Source of the DNA: Acinetobacter geminorum
GTDB taxonomy: Bacteria; Pseudomonadota; Gammaproteobacteria; Pseudomonadales; Moraxellaceae
Direction of reading: 5' to 3'
Length of the DNA: 64,000 bases
Assembly: GCF_013009345.1 (NCBI RefSeq)
Contig: NZ_JABELE010000002.1
Coordinates: forward strand, 62,001-126,000
Position numbers and translations under genes: made by a program. The notes beneath the pieces are model-generated. The model ran no database searches. It saw only the letters and a list, made by a program, of their open reading frames with translations, and had not been told where the DNA came from. Below, piece after piece: positions 46,418 through 57,836 of this stretch. The first letter of the stretch is position 1, and every line of letters begins with the position of its first letter.

Positions 46418-47050
46418 TTAACTATAGCCAATCAATAACACTGCGAAAAAAATGAAAGCCAGACTAGAGCAATAATAGATTCCTCTGGCAGAACGTTTAA
46501 TCTGTGCTAATACCTGCTCTTGACGTAATAGACGAACCAATAATAAATTCCATCCAAGAACCACTCCTGTCATCCATATACTCATTAGTATTTTTTGAAA
46601 TAAGCTAAATTCCTGTTGAATAAGCAGCATTAAACTACTATAAAACATAATATTTTTAGGATTAAGAAGACTGGATTGCAAACCCAGAGCTAAGCTTTTA
46701 ACTTTACTTTTATAACTAGACTCTTGTTCAACCAAACTATTTTCAGCAACAGTAATATTTAAGTTTGTTCCTTGAGTGGCTCTAAAACAAAGAAAACTCA
46801 AATAAGCTAAATATCCAGCCCCCAGCCATTTAAGTACTAAAAGAATCGTTGTACTTAAATTACCAAGCACCATAAATCCAAATATACATACCATTAAGAT
46901 AAGAGCATTACCCAAAGTAATTCCCAGAATAACGCCATAGGTATAACGCGCTCCTTTTTGCAAAAGACTGGTCAGAATTAGAAAAAAATCTGGTCCCGGA
47001 GATAGGAGTGCTAAAAAGTGAGTAAAGGCGATAACCAAAAAAACTTCCAT
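46418..47050 (-). CDS. LysE family amino acid exporter
   Basis: The 210-residue inner membrane protein has about six hydrophobic helices. The RhtB/LysE signature lies at the N-terminus: LLSPGPDFFLILTSLLQKGARYTYGVILGITLGN. The C-terminal half contains LNPKNIMFYSS, also standard. Substrates are probably amino acids or derivatives. An AraC regulator lies upstream on the same strand, 64 bases away, and may control it. Confidence 0.88.
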   Translation of the reverse strand: MEVFLVIAFTHFLALLSPGPDFFLILTSLLQKGARYTYGVILGITLGNALILMVCIFGFMVLGNLSTTILLVLKWLGAGYLAYLSFLCFRATQGTNLNITVAENSLVEQESSYKSKVKSLALGLQSSLLNPKNIMFYSSLMLLIQQEFSLFQKILMSIWMTGVVLGWNLLLVRLLRQEQVLAQIKRSARGIYYCSSLAFIFFAVLLIGYS

Positions 47051-47114
47051 AACGATTTCATCTTTAAAACTGTATGGAGTAGCTTAAAAATAGAGAAAAA
47101 TAATTTCTTGTAAA

Positions 47115-47951
47115 TTATTGCGCTGCTGCAAGTTGAAACTGTCGAGGAGTAATTCCTGTATGTGCTTTAAAAGCTTTATGAAAATGGCTTTGATCACTAA
47201 AGCCTAAATTGACAGCTAACTCTGCGAGTGAAATCCCTTGTTTTAATTGAGCTCTGGCTTGATTAATCTTTAAATTAATTTGAAATGCATGTGGGGTTAG
47301 ACCAACATTGGCCTTGAATAAACGAATGATTGCATATCGACTAAGACCAACCCACTCTGCAAGCTCTTCAAGAGAAATAAATTGTTCTGACGATTTAATA
47401 ATATGAATTAAGTCCAAAAAATCTTCATACAAATATTCAGTTTTTTGTATTTCTTCTAATACGAAATGAGGAAGTAGCAACTGTGTAAGGCAATAGATTA
47501 GCGACTGTTCTTTTTCCAGAATTAATTTTTCAGGATCAAATAAAGTTTCATTCATATGAGAAAAAGCCTGATATAAATTTTCTTCTTTTATTATGAGCGG
47601 CTTATGCTGTGGCAGAAGCAAATCCAAACCATGTTCTCGAAATTCTGAATAAAGCTGATTTAACCACCTTGTATCCAAATGTAGCATCTGGTAACTCCAA
47701 GCCTGATCTGGCAAAGGGTTACATGAATGCTCAATATGTGCGGGTACGATCACCAAAGTACCAGCATCAATTTTTTGGGGCGTACCAAATGAACTTTGAA
47801 AAACGCTATTCCCCTCGTCTATAGCCCCGATAGAAAACGTTGGATGACTATGAGACTTATAACATGTTCGGCTAAAACAGGACCTTCTGGTTTCAACATA
47901 CGGCATTCGCACATCTTGCCAAAACTCAAAAGGTTGAGGAATAGCGTTCAT
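47115..47951 (-). CDS. AraC family transcriptional regulator with cupin domain
   Basis: The 278-residue regulator has an N-terminal cupin-like sensor domain (HPTFSIGAIDEGNS and AGTLVIVPAHIEHSCNP). The C-terminal double HTH reads SLAELAVNLGFSDQSHFHKAFKAHTGITPRQFQ. AraC regulators of this type are often found next to LysE exporters, as here. It lies just upstream, in the leftward direction, of the LysE gene. The inducer is unknown. Confidence 0.9.
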   Translation of the reverse strand: MNAIPQPFEFWQDVRMPYVETRRSCFSRTCYKSHSHPTFSIGAIDEGNSVFQSSFGTPQKIDAGTLVIVPAHIEHSCNPLPDQAWSYQMLHLDTRWLNQLYSEFREHGLDLLLPQHKPLIIKEENLYQAFSHMNETLFDPEKLILEKEQSLIYCLTQLLLPHFVLEEIQKTEYLYEDFLDLIHIIKSSEQFISLEELAEWVGLSRYAIIRLFKANVGLTPHAFQINLKINQARAQLKQGISLAELAVNLGFSDQSHFHKAFKAHTGITPRQFQLAAAQ

Positions 47952-47959
47952 TTAAACAA

Positions 47960-48445
47960 TTAACTCGCTAAAGCTTTTTCAATATCAGCTTCTAAAGCTT
48001 CAGGTTTAGTGGTAGGCGCATATCGGTTTAAAACAGCGCCATCCTTACCTACTAAAAATTTAGTAAAGTTCCATTTAATGCTACTGCTGCCCAAAATACC
48101 TTTAGCTTCACGTGTTAAATATCTAAAAATTACATGGGCTTCCGGACCTTTTACATCAACTTTAGCAAACATAGGAAATTTCACCCCATAGTTACGCTGA
48201 CAGAAGCTACCAATTTCTTTATTACTTCCTGGATCTTGCCCACCAAACTGGTTGCAGGGAAAACCTAAAACTTCCAACCCTTGATCTTTATATTTTTCAT
48301 AAAGTTTTTCGAGACCAGCAAATTGTGGGGTAAAACCACATTTACTCGCAGTGTTTACAATTAATAAAACTTTACCTTTGTAATCAGCGAACTGCTTAAC
48401 TTCACCCTCTAATAGCTCAGCTTCAAACTGATAAATATTACTCAT
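47960..48445 (-). CDS. Glutathione peroxidase family protein
   Basis: This thiol peroxidase of the Gpx/BtuE family reduces hydroperoxides, usually with thioredoxin in bacteria. The 161-residue protein has the peroxidatic Cys36 in [27 protein letters not shown], and [12 protein letters not shown] near the C-terminus supplying the catalytic Gln, Trp and Asn. Its ATG overlaps the msrB stop by four bases (ATGA), so the two are translationally coupled. Confidence 0.93.
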   Translation of the reverse strand: MSNIYQFEAELLEGEVKQFADYKGKVLLIVNTASKCGFTPQFAGLEKLYEKYKDQGLEVLGFPCNQFGGQDPGSNKEIGSFCQRNYGVKFPMFAKVDVKGPEAHVIFRYLTREAKGILGSSSIKWNFTKFLVGKDGAVLNRYAPTTKPEALEADIEKALAS

Positions 48446-48861
48446 GGATAGGTTTCCTCATCATTTTTTTCTTCTGTTTTCAGTTGTAATGATGCCGAGT
48501 TTACGCAATAGCGCAAACCAGTCGGCTGTGGTCCATCTTCAAATACATGCCCTAAATGAGCCTCGCAATCATGACAAACAATTTCAGTTCTGACCATACC
48601 ATGCGTTAAATCTTCATGTTCATCAATGACTGCACCATTGATAGGACGGAAGAAACTTGGCCAACCACAACCGCTATCATATTTGGTATCTGATGAGAAC
48701 AACTCTGCGCCGCAGCAACGGCAAACATAGGTACCATGTTGCTTAGTATTCCAGTATTGCCCCGTAAATGCAGGTTCAGTGCCTTTTTGTCGTGTAATCC
48801 GATACTCTTCTGGTGATAACTCTCTTTGCCATTCCCGGTCTGTTTTATTGACTTTTCCCAT
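48442..48861 (-). CDS. msrB: Peptide methionine (R)-S-oxide reductase MsrB
   Basis: MsrB repairs methionine-R-sulfoxide in proteins. With the ATG at 48861 (AAGGTG upstream) the protein has 139 residues. The structural zinc ligands are Cys47/Cys50 and Cys96/Cys99, and the catalytic Cys119 lies in RYCVNSASL. Cys65 in SGCGWPSF may be the recycling cysteine. The longest frame starts three codons earlier at a GTG. It is the first gene of a two-gene oxidative repair operon with the Gpx. Confidence 0.95.
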   Translation of the reverse strand: MGKVNKTDREWQRELSPEEYRITRQKGTEPAFTGQYWNTKQHGTYVCRCCGAELFSSDTKYDSGCGWPSFFRPINGAVIDEHEDLTHGMVRTEIVCHDCEAHLGHVFEDGPQPTGLRYCVNSASLQLKTEEKNDEETYP

Positions 48862-48986
48862 GACATACACCTTTTATTCTGAAGTAAACATTTCTGATGA
48901 TCGAGTTTTATATTTACGCCATTCATCACAAAAACACTAGTCACTGAACGTAAAATTTGTTGGAATTTAAACATATAAAGAACAAA

Positions 48987-49058
48987 AAGCAAAAAGTAAG
49001 CAAAATGCAAAATTAAAAGTAAGCAAATTTATTGCTAATCCTCTTTAAAGCAAGCAAA
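48987..49058. repeat. Four phased AAGCAAA repeats upstream of the AlaA-like gene
   Basis: The heptamer AAGCAAA occurs at 48987, 48998, 49021 and 49052, with starts 11, 23 and 31 bases apart, close to one, two and three helical turns. Two of the copies lie inside a longer direct repeat, AAAAGTAAGCAAA (48992-49004 and 49015-49027). They lie between divergent msrB and the aminotransferase gene, where operator sites would be expected. Confidence 0.5.
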
Positions 49059-49100
49059 CATAGTGCTATTCTAAATGCGCACGGTTGTATAGGACAGAAC

Positions 49101-50531
49101 ATGTCTCAGAAAAAAAGTGTGGTTTTCCAACAACTACTACCAATTATTAAACAATATCAACAATCGGGTTTTACCCATGAAAAAATTGTTGAACTATTGA
49201 AAGATCAACATGATCTAAATTTGGTAACAGTTAAAACATTTAAAAGTTATTTATACCGATATGCAAAAGTGAATCCCGTTATGTCTAAAAATACTGCTAC
49301 CATCCATTCCATGCCATCTACTCGAGAAATCAAAAAATCATCGAAGCTTGAGCATGTTTGTTATGACATCCGTGGACCAGTTTTACGAGCCGCCAATGAA
49401 ATGGAAGAGCAAGGACATAAGATTATCAAGTTGAATATTGGTAACCCAGCTCCTTTTGGATTTGAAGCGCCACAAGAAATTATTAATGATGTTGCTTTAA
49501 ACTTACCAAATGCAATTGGTTATGTTGACTCAAAAGGTATTTTCCCTGCTCGTAAAGCAATTTGTCAGTATTACCAGCAAAAAGGAATTCTCAATATGCA
49601 TGTCAATGACGTGTATATTGGTAATGGCGTATCTGAACTCATCGTAATGGCTATGCAAGGCTTATTAGATGACGGAGACGAAATGCTGATTCCAATGCCG
49701 GATTATCCGCTTTGGACAGCAGCAGTTAATCTTTCAGGTGGCACAGCAATTCATTATAAATGTGATGAAGAAAATAGCTGGTACCCAGATATTGCTGATA
49801 TTGAAAGTAAGATTACTCCAAATACTCGCGGTATTGTCATCATTAACCCAAACAATCCTACGGGTTCGGTATATCCACGCCATATTCTTGAACAGATTGT
49901 AGCGATTGCAAAAAAATATGATCTAATTTTATTTGCTGATGAAATTTACGACAAAATTATTTATGACGGTATTGAACATGTTTCAGTAGCATCATTAGCC
50001 GGCGACCAGCTTTGTGTATCTTTTAATGGTTTATCAAAAGCTTATCGTATTGCAGGCTTCCGTTCAGGTTGGATGGCAATTACGGGTGATAAAAGCCGTG
50101 CTGCTGACTATATCGAAGGATTAGACATGTTGGCATCAATGCGCCTATGTGCAAACGTTCAAGCTCAATATGCGATTCAAACTGCCCTAGGCGGTTATCA
50201 ATCAATTAATGACTTGATTCGTCCTGGTGGCCGTTTATACGAACAGCGCAATATTGCTTGGGAAATGCTTAATGAAATTCCAGGTGTAAGCTGTGTAAAA
50301 CCAGATGGAGCAATGTACTGTTTCCCTCGCCTCGACCCGAACATCTATCCAATTGAAGATGACGAAAAGTTAATGCTTGATTTTCTACGTGCAGAAAAAG
50401 TTTTATTGGTTCAAGGTACAGGCTTTAATTGGCCAACTCCAGATCATTTCCGTGTGGTTTTCCTACCTGCTGAAAATGAATTACGTGAAGCAATTACACG
50501 ACTAGGGCGTTTCTTAGCCAATCGTCGTTAA
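49101..50531 (+). CDS. AlaA-like PLP-dependent aminotransferase with N-terminal extension
   Basis: The C-terminal 400 residues are an alanine/valine-type aminotransferase like E. coli AlaA: KLNIGNPAPFGF, IINPNNPTGSVYP, LFADEIYDKIIYD and the PLP lysine Lys313 in FNGLSKAYRIAGFRSGW. With the ATG at 49101 (AGGA upstream) the protein has 476 residues, about 70 more than AlaA. The extra N-terminus (VFQQLLPIIKQYQQSGFTHE, then KIVELLK, VKTFKSYLYRYAK) looks like a small helix-turn-helix module of the type seen in some plasmid-encoded DNA-binding proteins. A flexible linker follows. That domain assignment is inference. Confidence 0.85.
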   Translation: MSQKKSVVFQQLLPIIKQYQQSGFTHEKIVELLKDQHDLNLVTVKTFKSYLYRYAKVNPVMSKNTATIHSMPSTREIKKSSKLEHVCYDIRGPVLRAANEMEEQGHKIIKLNIGNPAPFGFEAPQEIINDVALNLPNAIGYVDSKGIFPARKAICQYYQQKGILNMHVNDVYIGNGVSELIVMAMQGLLDDGDEMLIPMPDYPLWTAAVNLSGGTAIHYKCDEENSWYPDIADIESKITPNTRGIVIINPNNPTGSVYPRHILEQIVAIAKKYDLILFADEIYDKIIYDGIEHVSVASLAGDQLCVSFNGLSKAYRIAGFRSGWMAITGDKSRAADYIEGLDMLASMRLCANVQAQYAIQTALGGYQSINDLIRPGGRLYEQRNIAWEMLNEIPGVSCVKPDGAMYCFPRLDPNIYPIEDDEKLMLDFLRAEKVLLVQGTGFNWPTPDHFRVVFLPAENELREAITRLGRFLANRR

Positions 50532-50548
50532 AAAAAATACATAATAAA

Positions 50549-50577
50549 AAAGGCATCTTAAACTAGGTGCTTTTTTT
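50549..50577 (+). terminator. Terminator after the aminotransferase gene
   Basis: AAGGCATCT pairs with AGGTGCTTT (two G-T pairs) around six bases and is followed by a T run. Confidence 0.75.
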
Positions 50578-51004
50578 ATAATTTTATTTTATTCATTTTT
50601 ACAAAAGAAGAATTACATATTTTCACTACACCGCACCATCTAAAAATAAGACATTGAAGTTAAATTATTTTTATAAAATTTCTCATTCTTTTAATTTGAA
50701 AAATTAGTTCAATTTTTTATTTTTATATTTTTACCATACGTTCAAAACTACTTATATTCTGTCCACTTAGCAAATTTTAATTATGCAAAAAATGCATGGA
50801 TCAATATTTTTTTGCATTTCACACTGCTTCAAAATCGAGCAACAATCCATCTCCATAACAACATCGCCATATTCAATTCGGTTAAAACAGATACAAATCT
50901 AGGAAGATAACATCGTTAGAACGACCGGACTGAACTAACAAGGAAAGCTTTCGATCATCCAACTCCCATCAAAGGATGATTGAATCAAATGGATAGAGGT
51001 TCAC
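50578..51004. other. Intergenic region and leader of the symporter gene
   Basis: No gene is seen. Near the right end a 10-bp stem, TCGATCATCC with GGATGATTGA (50951-50960 and 50974-50983, one G-T pair), would lie in the mRNA leader just before the start codon at 51005. It lacks a T run, so it is not a terminator. No sigma-54 pattern was found here, unlike upstream of gltI. Confidence 0.5.
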
Positions 51005-52312
51005 ATGAAGCAAAAGAAATTGCTCAAGTATATTGTTGTTGCTATTTTACTTGGCATACTGACAGGTTGGATTTGTCACCACTTCTTTAATGAAGGTGAA
51101 CAACTGAAGCAAATCGCTTCTTATCTCAACATACCTACAGATATCTTTTTACGCCTTATCAAAATGATTATTGCTCCATTGGTATTTGCCACAATTGTTT
51201 CAGGCATTGTCTCAATGGGGAAATCTACATCAATCGGCAGTATCACCCTTAAATCAATGACTTGGTTTATTACTGCTTCATTCGTATCGCTTGCTATTGG
51301 TATGGGTTTGGCAAACTTTTTCCAACCTGGTGCAGCTTTAGATTTAGTATTACCAACTGCACAACAACTGAGTAGCTCTTCTGTTCCAGCAACCGCAGGT
51401 TTCACTCTACAATCATTTTTAAGCCATGTTTTCCCACGCAGTATTGCCGAAGCAATGGCAAACAATGATATTTTGCAAGTGCTTGTTTTCTCTATTTTCT
51501 TTGGCTCAGTCCTTGCTTTTGTAAATCAAGGCAAAGAAAAAGATTCTGTTATCATTCGTTTGACTGATGAACTCAGCAAGATCATGTTCCGCATTACCGA
51601 TTACGTCATGATGTTTGCACCTGTTGCAGTATTTGCAGCAATCGCTTCAGCAATTACAGTACAAGGTTTAGGCTTGATTGTTGACTATGGCATTTTAATC
51701 GCAGAGTTCTACTTCGGTCTTTTATTACTGTGGATCATCTTATTCTCTGTAGGTGCAATCGTACTTAAAAAAGATATTTTCCGCTTAGGTAAATTAATTC
51801 GTGAACCTGTAACTCTTGCTTTTGCTACAGCTTCAAGTGAATCAGCCTATCCTAAAGTTATGGATGCACTAAATAAATTTGGTGTGCCTAAAAAAGTAAC
51901 GAGCTTTGTACTACCTTTAGGTTATTCATTCAACCTAGATGGTTCAATGATGTACACCACATTTGCAGTGCTCTTTATTGCTCAAGCTTACAATATTGAT
52001 CTTAGCTTTACTCAGCAAGTCTTAATTTTGTTAACCCTAATGGTGACAAGTAAAGGTATTGCTGGTGTTTCACGAGCTTCAATTGTGGTTATTTCAGCAA
52101 CACTCACTATGTTCCATTTACCTGAAGCCGGAATTCTCTTATTACTCGGTATCGATCAATTCCTTGATATGGGCCGTACTGCAACAAACGTAGTAGGTAA
52201 CAGTATTGCTACCGCCGTTGTAGCCAAGCTTGAAGGCGATAAAGTGGCTGATACTGAAGAACTACCAGAGCCAGTATTAATTAAATCAACTCAAGAACAA
52301 ACGACCGCATAA
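51005..52312 (+). CDS. Dicarboxylate/amino acid:cation symporter (GltP/GltT-like)
   Basis: This inner membrane transporter belongs to the DAACS family, which imports glutamate, aspartate or C4-dicarboxylates with protons or sodium. The 435-residue protein has about eight transmembrane helices and two hairpins. ATASSESAYPKVMDALNKFG corresponds to the serine-rich hairpin, GYSFNLDGSMMYTTFAVLF to the TM7 motif, and GIDQFLDMGRTATNVVGNSIA to the substrate-binding TM8. The gene lies between an aminotransferase and a periplasmic asparaginase, which favours an amino acid substrate. Confidence 0.88.
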   Translation: MKQKKLLKYIVVAILLGILTGWICHHFFNEGEQLKQIASYLNIPTDIFLRLIKMIIAPLVFATIVSGIVSMGKSTSIGSITLKSMTWFITASFVSLAIGMGLANFFQPGAALDLVLPTAQQLSSSSVPATAGFTLQSFLSHVFPRSIAEAMANNDILQVLVFSIFFGSVLAFVNQGKEKDSVIIRLTDELSKIMFRITDYVMMFAPVAVFAAIASAITVQGLGLIVDYGILIAEFYFGLLLLWIILFSVGAIVLKKDIFRLGKLIREPVTLAFATASSESAYPKVMDALNKFGVPKKVTSFVLPLGYSFNLDGSMMYTTFAVLFIAQAYNIDLSFTQQVLILLTLMVTSKGIAGVSRASIVVISATLTMFHLPEAGILLLLGIDQFLDMGRTATNVVGNSIATAVVAKLEGDKVADTEELPEPVLIKSTQEQTTA

Positions 52313-52340
52313 GTTTCTCTTTTCTCCCACTCTCCCAACT

Positions 52341-52384
52341 TAAGAGCAATTTTATATGACCTTATAAAATTGCTCTTTTTTTAT
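52341..52384 (+). terminator. Terminator after the symporter gene
   Basis: A perfect 15-bp stem (52342-52356 with 52363-52377, beginning AAGAGCAATTTTATA) is followed by a T run. Confidence 0.92.
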
Positions 52385-54060
<1,676 letters not shown>

Positions 54061-54066
54061 GTTTTT

Positions 54067-54112
54067 CAACCAGCCCAAACACAAAGTTTGGGTTGGTCCT
54101 ATTTCTTAAAAA
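54067..54112 (+). terminator. Terminator-like hairpin after ansB
   Basis: ACCAGCCCAAAC pairs with GTTTGGGTTGGT (one G-T pair) around ACAAA. The T run is interrupted (CCTATTTCTT), so strength is uncertain. Confidence 0.65.
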
Positions 54113-54258
54113 TAAGCTCTTTTATATTAAATCTGTACAATAGATATTCAAATCATTCTTCTTAAATAATAAAATCCTTAACAGTTTGCCAAAATATTAA
54201 GCATTTCGTTTTAACTTTGCGTGCTAAACTATGCTGCAGTCGTATTAAGGATTGGTTT

Positions 54259-57200
54259 ATGCAGTTTGTTCATCTCGGTATTTATACAGAATTTTCGATT
54301 ACAGAGTCGATAGTTCGCATACCTGACTTGGTCAACGCTGCGGTTAAAGACCAAATGCCTGCGCTGGCATTAACCGATCTATCAAACCTGCATGCAGCCG
54401 TAAAATTTTATAATTCTTGTTTAAAAAAAGGAATTAAACCGCTTTTAGGTAGCACAATCCGCCTTGACGATGCTCAACATCGTGCAACTTTACTTGCAAT
54501 GAGTAATGTAGGCTGGAAAAGTCTCACCGAAATCGTTTCACGCGGTTTTATTGAAGGTCAACAACTTAGTATTCCATGTGTAAAAAAAGAATGGGTGCTT
54601 GAACAGCATCAAGATATTATTGTTTTACTTGGTCAACATAGTGATGTGGGTCAGATGCTTTGCTCATCTAACCCTCAAAAAGCAGCTCCGCTTTTAGAAG
54701 CATGGATCGAAAAATTTGGTAACCGTGTTTATCTGGCTTTAACACGTACCGATCGTCCCGGTGAAGAAGACTTTATTCAAGAAGCCGCTAAACTTGCTGC
54801 TCAATATAATGTGGGTGTAGTTGCACATAATGATGTGCACTTTGTAGAAAAAGAAGATTTTGAAGCTCACGAAGCCCGTGTTTGTATTGCTGATGGCTAT
54901 GTATTAGCAGATGACCGTCGTCCACGCTTATATAGTCCTGAGCAACATTTTAAAACCTCGGACGAAATGATTGAGTTGTTTTCAGATATCCCAAGTGCTA
55001 TCGAAAATACCTACAATATTGCAAAACGCTGTAATGTTAGCCTACAACTCGGCACCTACTTTTTACCTGACTATCCAATTCCAGATGGCTTTACCATTGA
55101 CACTTACTTTGAGCATTTATCAAAAGTAGGTCTAGAAGAACGTTTAGATTATCTTTACCCAGTTGAAAAACGTGGTGAAGACTGGCCAGAGATTCGTAAA
55201 CCTTACGATGAACGAATTGATTACGAAGTCGGCATTATCCTCAAAATGGGTTTTCCTGGTTACTTCCTTATCGTCATGGACTTCATCCAGTGGGCAAAAA
55301 ATAATGGCGTTCCTGTCGGACCTGGCCGTGGTTCAGGTGCGGGTTCACTCGTTGCATATAGCTTAAAAATTACCGACCTTGATCCTCTTCGTTACGATCT
55401 ACTTTTCGAACGTTTCTTAAACCCAGAACGTGTTTCGATGCCCGACTTTGATGTCGACTTCTGTATTGCTGGACGTGACCGCGTCATTGATTATGTTTCC
55501 CGTACCTATGGACGTGAAGCCGTGTCGCAAATTGCAACTTTCGGTACGATGGCGGCAAAAGGTGCAATTCGCGACGTTGCCCGTGTATTAGGCAAATCTT
55601 ACGGTTTAGCTGACCGTATCTCAAAAATGGTGCCCACTAAACCGCTGGGTGTGGACTTAGCCACTGCTATCGAGATGGAACCTCAGCTTAAAGATATCGT
55701 TACCAACCCATCTAACCCAGATAATGATGACGCGAGTGAAATCTGGGAAATGGCATTAAAATTGGAAGGTATCACTCGAAATACTGGTAAACATGCCGGC
55801 GGTGTTGTTATTGCACCAGGTAAGATTACCGATTTCTCGGCTGTGCTTTGTGATGAAGACGGAACCAGCCGTGTTGCTCAATATGATAAAGACGATGTAG
55901 AAGCAGCAGGTCTCGTCAAATTCGACTTCTTGGGTTTACGTAACTTAACCGTTATTGAAGACGCAATTCAAAATATTAATAAAAATCGCGATAGTAATAA
56001 TCCGCTCATAATTTCGCATGTTCCACTTGATGATGCTAAAGCATATTCTGTCTTTGCCGATGCAAATACAACCGCGGTATTCCAGTTTGAATCCGTCGGC
56101 ATGAAACGAATGCTTAAAGAAGCACGTCCAAGTAAATTTGAAGAGATTATTGCGTTCGTATCATTGTACCGTCCTGGTCCAATGGATCTTATTCCTGACT
56201 TTATTCACCGTATGCATGGTGGAGATTTTGAATATCTTCACCCACTTCTTGAAGGTGTATTAGAGCCAACTTACGGGATTATGGTTTACCAAGAACAGGT
56301 GATGCAGACTGCACAGATCTGTGCGGGTTATACGCTCGGTGGCGCGGACTTACTACGTCGTGCAATGGGTAAAAAGAAACCTGAGGAGATGGTTAAGCAG
56401 CGCCAAATTTTCTTGGCAGGTGCTGCAGAAAAAGGGATTGATGAAAGTACAGCCAACCATATCTTTGACTATATGGAAAAGTTCGCAGGCTATGGTTTCA
56501 ACAAATCTCACGCCGCAGCTTATGCCCTCGTTGCTTATCACACTGCATGGTTAAAAGCACATTATCCTGCTGAGTTTATGGCAGCGGTAATGTCATCGGA
56601 AATGCAGAACACCGACAGTGTTGTATTTTTAATTGATGACTGCCGAAATAATGGCCTGGAAGTTTTACCACCATCCGTCAATATGTCAACTTATCATTTC
56701 CATGCGAGCGATGATAAAACTATTGTGTATGGTTTAGGTGCAATTAAAGGCGTTGGCGAACAAGCGATGCAGTCAGTTATTGACTCTCGTCGACAATTTG
56801 GTCCTTATTCAGATCTATTCGATTTTTGCCATCGTATTGATTTGAAGAAAATCAATAAGCGTACTCTTGAAGCGTTGATTCGTGCAGGTGCACTCGATTG
56901 CTTAGGAATTGAACGCGCAAGCTTAATGGCGCAATTGCCTGAAGCTGTTCAAGCTGCCGAACAAGCGCGCAGTAACCGTGAAAGCGGTATTATGGATTTA
57001 TTTGGTGAGGTTGATGAAGTTCAGCGTAAGCCAGCTAAACCTGTTAAACCGTGGAGTGATGAAGTTCGTCTACAAGGCGAAAAAGACACGCTTGGTCTAT
57101 ATCTCACTGGTCACCCAATTGATGTTTACCGCCAAGAGCTTAAAGCTTTTATTCCTGTAAAACTTAATGAAATTACGGCTACACGTCGTGGTGTTACAAC

Positions 57201-57822
57201 AGTCTATGCAGGTTTAGTCATTGACGTCGCAAACTTCCCAAATCGCGTAGTTATTATACTAGATGATGGTACAGCTCGTATTGAAGTAAGTTGCAACCAT
57301 GAACGTTTCCAACGTTTTAAAGATATTATTCAAGTTGAACGTGTTGTTGTCTTTGAAGGCGAAATTTATGAAAGAGAAGGCTTTGAACGTCCGATGGGCC
57401 GTTTAACTAAGGCTTTTACTTTAAATGAAATACGACAAAAACGTGCTAACAGTATTCAGATCAAATTAACAGAAGAGTTTATGCAAGCCACTTTGGCAAA
57501 AGATTTACAAAACATAATCTTGCCATTTTGCAATGTAGATATGCATCAACATATCACTCTACAGCTACAGATTGATCAACCTTATGCTCAAGCCGAGCTT
57601 CAACTTGGTCCGCAATGGAAAGTTGCTCCTCTCGATGAATTACTTGCTAAACTCAGAGATTATTTTGGTAAAGATAATATTTACATTGAATATCAAGTAA
57701 AGTCGAAAGCAGCTAAAGCAGCAGAACCTACTCGTCCGCAAACCGTTGCTTCCCCTCACGCGGACATGACTATGGACGATGCATTGGATTTATACCAAAG
57801 CGAAGTTTCTCAATATTCGTAA
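54259..57822 (+). CDS. dnaE: DNA polymerase III subunit alpha
   Basis: This is the replicative polymerase subunit. With the ATG at 54259 (AAGGA upstream) it has 1187 residues. The N-terminal PHP domain starts FVHLGIYTEFSITESI. The catalytic aspartates are in PDFDVDFC (Asp396 and Asp398), with a third in VKFDFLGLRNLTVIED near residue 556. A helix-hairpin-helix and an OB-fold follow (TTVYAGLVIDVANFPNRVVI). The C-terminal region ends in SEVSQYS. The PHP metal site lacks some of the usual ligands, as in E. coli, so proofreading would depend on a separate epsilon subunit. Confidence 0.97.
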   Translation: MQFVHLGIYTEFSITESIVRIPDLVNAAVKDQMPALALTDLSNLHAAVKFYNSCLKKGIKPLLGSTIRLDDAQHRATLLAMSNVGWKSLTEIVSRGFIEGQQLSIPCVKKEWVLEQHQDIIVLLGQHSDVGQMLCSSNPQKAAPLLEAWIEKFGNRVYLALTRTDRPGEEDFIQEAAKLAAQYNVGVVAHNDVHFVEKEDFEAHEARVCIADGYVLADDRRPRLYSPEQHFKTSDEMIELFSDIPSAIENTYNIAKRCNVSLQLGTYFLPDYPIPDGFTIDTYFEHLSKVGLEERLDYLYPVEKRGEDWPEIRKPYDERIDYEVGIILKMGFPGYFLIVMDFIQWAKNNGVPVGPGRGSGAGSLVAYSLKITDLDPLRYDLLFERFLNPERVSMPDFDVDFCIAGRDRVIDYVSRTYGREAVSQIATFGTMAAKGAIRDVARVLGKSYGLADRISKMVPTKPLGVDLATAIEMEPQLKDIVTNPSNPDNDDASEIWEMALKLEGITRNTGKHAGGVVIAPGKITDFSAVLCDEDGTSRVAQYDKDDVEAAGLVKFDFLGLRNLTVIEDAIQNINKNRDSNNPLIISHVPLDDAKAYSVFADANTTAVFQFESVGMKRMLKEARPSKFEEIIAFVSLYRPGPMDLIPDFIHRMHGGDFEYLHPLLEGVLEPTYGIMVYQEQVMQTAQICAGYTLGGADLLRRAMGKKKPEEMVKQRQIFLAGAAEKGIDESTANHIFDYMEKFAGYGFNKSHAAAYALVAYHTAWLKAHYPAEFMAAVMSSEMQNTDSVVFLIDDCRNNGLEVLPPSVNMSTYHFHASDDKTIVYGLGAIKGVGEQAMQSVIDSRRQFGPYSDLFDFCHRIDLKKINKRTLEALIRAGALDCLGIERASLMAQLPEAVQAAEQARSNRESGIMDLFGEVDEVQRKPAKPVKPWSDEVRLQGEKDTLGLYLTGHPIDVYRQELKAFIPVKLNEITATRRGVTTVYAGLVIDVANFPNRVVIILDDGTARIEVSCNHERFQRFKDIIQVERVVVFEGEIYEREGFERPMGRLTKAFTLNEIRQKRANSIQIKLTEEFMQATLAKDLQNIILPFCNVDMHQHITLQLQIDQPYAQAELQLGPQWKVAPLDELLAKLRDYFGKDNIYIEYQVKSKAAKAAEPTRPQTVASPHADMTMDDALDLYQSEVSQYS

Positions 57823-57836
57823 TTTCTGGAAATCTT

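Noticed and set aside
48606..49010. 134-codon open frame on the minus strand over msrB
   Set aside because: It overlaps msrB in another frame. MsrB has complete zinc and catalytic cysteines, so this frame is a shadow.
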